A stretch of 51,573 nt of DNA from positions 1 to 51,573 of the forward strand of contig JAGLTS010000033.1 in NCBI GenBank assembly GCA_023135165.1. Reading direction: 5' to 3'. Each line of letters begins with the position of its first letter. Position 1 is the stretch's first letter. Position numbers and translations under genes: made by a program. The notes below the pieces were generated by a model. The model ran no database searches. It saw only the letters and a list, made by a program, of their open reading frames with translations, and was not told where the DNA came from. This stretch comes from Phycisphaerales bacterium (GTDB lineage Bacteria; Planctomycetota; Phycisphaerae; Phycisphaerales; JAGLTS01). Shown here in pieces: positions 49,769 to 51,573 of this stretch.

Positions 49769-49852
49769 CGGCAAGGCGAGCACTTACCAGACACATGATC
49801 TACGTTGCTGCATATGGGGACTCCGCAGGCGCTGATAATGTACTAATCCCCT
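49769..49852 (-). pseudogene. Truncated third copy of the BamE-like gene
   Basis: Read on the minus strand, 49813-49852 repeats the leader of the 51415 gene almost base for base, then an ATG opens MQQRRSCVW, parallel to MNQPRSCVW of that gene. The tenth codon is TAA where the intact gene has AAA (Lys), and similarity fades near 49769, at the end of the flippase-like gene. It is a 5'-end remnant with no downstream coding part. Confidence 0.8.
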
Positions 49853-50608
49853 TTATCTGCTCCACCGACTTTCAGTCCCGCGAGCACGCCATCCGCATTC
49901 TGAGCAGTACTGATGCTCCTGGGCCCGCGTGTCGTATCCACATTTGGGGCAGCGCCCGCAATGCTTCCGGTACAATGCGCGAGCCACCGCCGCGATTCGC
50001 CCAACCAGCCAGAATCCAACCATATACACGACTATGTTGAAGGCGATGCTGCCAGCGTGCGGAGTGTACGGCATCGCCATGGCAAACGGCCTCTCCATAC
50101 CTCCAGTGTGCGCCCGACCAATCTGAAATCCACCATCCAGTGTGTCGGTCATCGCGAAAGTCTGCGGTTGACGCGGACTGCCCGTGACCGTTCGAATCCA
50201 GTAGCTGTATAGGCATGGCCTCGGCCACCCGAGTGCCTCGACGCGCATGAAGTAGAGACCGGGTCTACGAGCCTTGAACAGCTTCTCCACGTATGGCCAG
50301 AGATCATCCCCGGCACATGGCGGCGTTCGAGTTTCCGGTGCAGGCGCGCCAGTGGGCGTCGGTGGTAGCGGGGGGAAGACAAACACATCCAGTTGCGAGA
50401 AGGCAAACCCCCGGCTCTCCTGCCAATACCGCCCGTTGAAACTTGTGTCCCCTTCTGAGATCCGCCCGCGTCCGTCAAAAATGTCGATCGGTTCGAGGAC
50501 GACGCGGCCAACGACGGCGGACATGATGACTGCGCCGACGGCCCACAGAAAAAGGACGGCGAGTCGGATGCCCAGCGCACACGCTTTGCTTATGTGTCGT
50601 CGTGTCAT
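49853..50608 (-). CDS. Membrane protein with C-terminal zinc ribbon
   Basis: A 251-residue protein: one hydrophobic N-terminal segment (LAVLFLWAVGAVIMSAVVG), a 130-residue extracytoplasmic region, a second hydrophobic segment near residues 190-210 (IAFNIVVYMVGFWLVG), and a cytoplasmic C-terminal zinc ribbon, CPKCGYD...YCSECGW. The layout of two helices and a CPKCGYD ribbon at the end is a recurrent Planctomycete arrangement; function unknown. Its stop codon abuts the leader of the relic BamE-like copy. It lies in a cluster with the two BamE-like genes on the same strand, without evident operon spacing. A PTPTGAPAPETRTPP stretch is probably disordered. Confidence 0.8.
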   Translation of the reverse strand: MTRRHISKACALGIRLAVLFLWAVGAVIMSAVVGRVVLEPIDIFDGRGRISEGDTSFNGRYWQESRGFAFSQLDVFVFPPLPPTPTGAPAPETRTPPCAGDDLWPYVEKLFKARRPGLYFMRVEALGWPRPCLYSYWIRTVTGSPRQPQTFAMTDTLDGGFQIGRAHTGGMERPFAMAMPYTPHAGSIAFNIVVYMVGFWLVGRIAAVARALYRKHCGRCPKCGYDTRAQEHQYCSECGWRARGTESRWSR

Positions 50609-50686
50609 GTTCTCATCTCGTAGTGGAAGAGCCGCCCCCGCTCACTTCGTGCGGCGGTCGCCGGGTCGTATTCATGGTCTGCGGCC

Positions 50687-51022
50687 CTACGGCCCATCGA
50701 TCGTCTTTGATGTCACAACACCACCCTCAGCATTGATCTGGTAGGTCGTGTGGGCCGAGAGGGCCATCCAAGTCGACCAGGCCTCGTACACCAACAGCTC
50801 AAGGTCCTTGCCATATGACGTTCGCCTCCAGGGCTGGCCAAGGCAGTCCACGACGTCGTCGACTTCCATGCCGATGACGATTGACTCAAACTCCCTGTCC
50901 GTGATCATCGGTGACCCGAGCCAGACCACGCTGCACGACACGAAGTGCATAACGATCATGCCGACAAGCGCGGCAGCCAGCAAGGCGAGCGCCTTCCAGA
51001 CACATGATCCAAGTTGCTTCAT
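50687..51022 (-). CDS. BamE/SmpA-like small protein, paralog 1
   Basis: A 111-residue protein starting at the ATG 51022, preceded by GGAGCCTCACT, and paralogous to the next gene upstream. It has an N-terminal hydrophobic helix (ALALLAAALVGMIVMHFV) followed by a Cys, then the compact domain FESIVIGMEVDDVVDCLGQP, which resembles the helix-loop of BamE/SmpA-like proteins (GMs..eV...lG.P), and a beta C-terminus ending TYQINAEGGVVTSKTI. It is probably anchored in the membrane through the N-terminal segment. The frame is open five codons further, but alignment with paralog 2 fixes the start at MKQLGSCVW. Function unknown. Confidence 0.8.
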   Translation of the reverse strand: MKQLGSCVWKALALLAAALVGMIVMHFVSCSVVWLGSPMITDREFESIVIGMEVDDVVDCLGQPWRRTSYGKDLELLVYEAWSTWMALSAHTTYQINAEGGVVTSKTIDGP

Positions 51023-51060
51023 AGTGAGGCTCCACAAGCGTCAATACTGTACTTGGCACC
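50999..51060. repeat. Repeated leader and 5' end, copy in front of paralog 1
   Basis: The stretch around the start codon, including the upstream leader with its GGAG, is a diverged copy of 51393-51452 and of 49793-49852. Spacing from GGAG to ATG is kept. Confidence 0.7.
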
Positions 51061-51079
51061 TGTTCCTGTTCTGGTGGCC

Positions 51080-51415
51080 CTACGGCCGCGCGATCGTCTT
51101 TGACGTCACAACACCATCCTCGACATTGATCCGGTACGTCTTGGGGAACGAGAATGTCATCCAAGTCGACCATGCGTTGTACTTCAACACCTCAGGGTCC
51201 GTGCCATATGACGTTCGCCTCCCGGGCCGGCCAAGCTGGTCCACGACGTCGTCCACCTCCATGCCGATGACGATTGACTCGAACTCCCTGTCTGTGATCA
51301 TGGGCGCCCTGCTCCAGGCCACGCTGCACGACACGAAGTGCATAACAATCATGCCGGCAAACGCGGCAGCCAGCAGGGCGAGCACTTTCCAGACACATGA
51401 TCTAGGTTGATTCAT
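51080..51415 (-). CDS. BamE/SmpA-like small protein, paralog 2
   Basis: A 111-residue protein (MNQPRSCVWKVLALLA...) that aligns without gaps with paralog 1 over nearly its whole length, at roughly 70 percent identity by eye. Shared blocks are GMIVMHFVSCSV, MITDREFESIVIGMEVDDVV, GRPGRRTSYG and VVTSKTI. Differences cluster in the middle loop (LKYNAWSTWMTFSFPKTY against LVYEAWSTWMALSAHTTY). It has the same N-terminal hydrophobic segment and BamE-like core. Start ATG at 51415 follows GGAGTCCCCAT. This looks like a recent tandem duplication, followed by decay of a third copy at 49.8 kb. Function unknown. Confidence 0.82.
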   Translation of the reverse strand: MNQPRSCVWKVLALLAAAFAGMIVMHFVSCSVAWSRAPMITDREFESIVIGMEVDDVVDQLGRPGRRTSYGTDPEVLKYNAWSTWMTFSFPKTYRINVEDGVVTSKTIARP

Positions 51416-51452
51416 ATGGGGACTCCGTAGGCGCTGATAATGTACTTATCTT
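51393..51452. repeat. Repeated leader and 5' end, copy in front of paralog 2
   Basis: The leader next to the 51415 start is nearly identical to that of the relic at 49813-49852 (about two mismatches in 38 bp) and less similar to the 51022 leader. The relic therefore appears to derive from this copy rather than from paralog 1. Confidence 0.75.
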
Positions 51453-51573
51453 GCTCTGTAGAAAACGTCGCCTGGTCCGGACGATCATGACGTTGTGGGT
51501 CACCGCCTTCAACAATAGATCGCGGCACTGACTCCAGTAACTGCGACTCGCCACGGCGCAGCCGAGGTTGCGC

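Noticed and set aside
50190..50198. GTTCGAATC, resembling a tRNA T-arm
   Set aside because: It lies within the zinc-ribbon membrane protein gene; no acceptor stem, D-arm or anticodon arm can be built around it.

Overview
The window looks like GC-rich chromosomal DNA from a Planctomycetota bacterium, most likely of the Phycisphaerae type. This is inferred from content, not from a database match. The pointers are a Ser/Thr kinase fused to a formylglycine-generating-enzyme domain, a pyrophosphate-dependent phosphofructokinase, a secretin, a small membrane protein ending in a CPKCGYD zinc ribbon, and many antisense shadow ORFs typical of high-GC genomes. There is no CRISPR array, rRNA, convincing tRNA, prophage or complete insertion sequence.

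Layout. 1-2.0 kb (minus): a CNNM/CorC-type transporter, cut by the left edge, behind ybeY. 2.1-9.3 kb (plus): miaA, topA, a ClC chloride channel/antiporter with CBS domains, rnpA-yidD and a TetR regulator. 9.4-14.0 kb (minus): one 1547-codon frame that joins a complete ABC exporter to a complete secretin. 14.6-18.2 kb: a histidine ammonia-lyase-family enzyme (minus), PPi-dependent phosphofructokinase and an HspQ-like protein (plus). 18.2-30.6 kb (minus): ffh, a STAS protein, a sodium:solute symporter, then rpoC and rpoB, separated by a short HEPN-like ORF. 31-34 kb: a GT2 glycosyltransferase translationally coupled to a BshC-like protein (plus), meeting a tail-anchored coiled-coil protein (minus). 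35-41.8 kb: a sugar locus with a GH38-like alpha-mannosidase, a GH130 phosphorylase, a second sodium:solute symporter and a CBM9-type lipoprotein. 42.2-49.7 kb: a kinase-FGE fusion, an exported helical-repeat protein, and a three-gene envelope operon (small membrane protein, long TPR-like exported protein, flippase-like membrane protein). 49.8-51.4 kb (minus): a decaying tandem family of small BamE-like proteins beside a zinc-ribbon membrane protein.

The housekeeping genes cover tRNA modification, ribosome and tRNA maturation, DNA topology, transcription, membrane targeting and glycolysis. The accessory material clusters at 9.4-14.0 kb and from 34 kb to the right end. The sugar genes form a plausible pathway: mannoside binding outside the cell, uptake, hydrolysis of alpha-mannosides and phosphorolysis of beta-mannosides.

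The best candidate for something undescribed is the ABC exporter-secretin fusion. In one frame it encodes an inner-membrane pump, a membrane-crossing segment that looks exactly like a lipoprotein signal peptide, and an outer-membrane pore. Other points of interest are a TSG instead of ASG cofactor triad in the ammonia-lyase, the HEPN-like insertion inside rpoBC, helically phased A-tracts at 44.3 kb, a dispersed palindromic repeat, a MITE-like 359-bp segment with 20-bp terminal inverted repeats, and a truncated third copy of the BamE-like gene.
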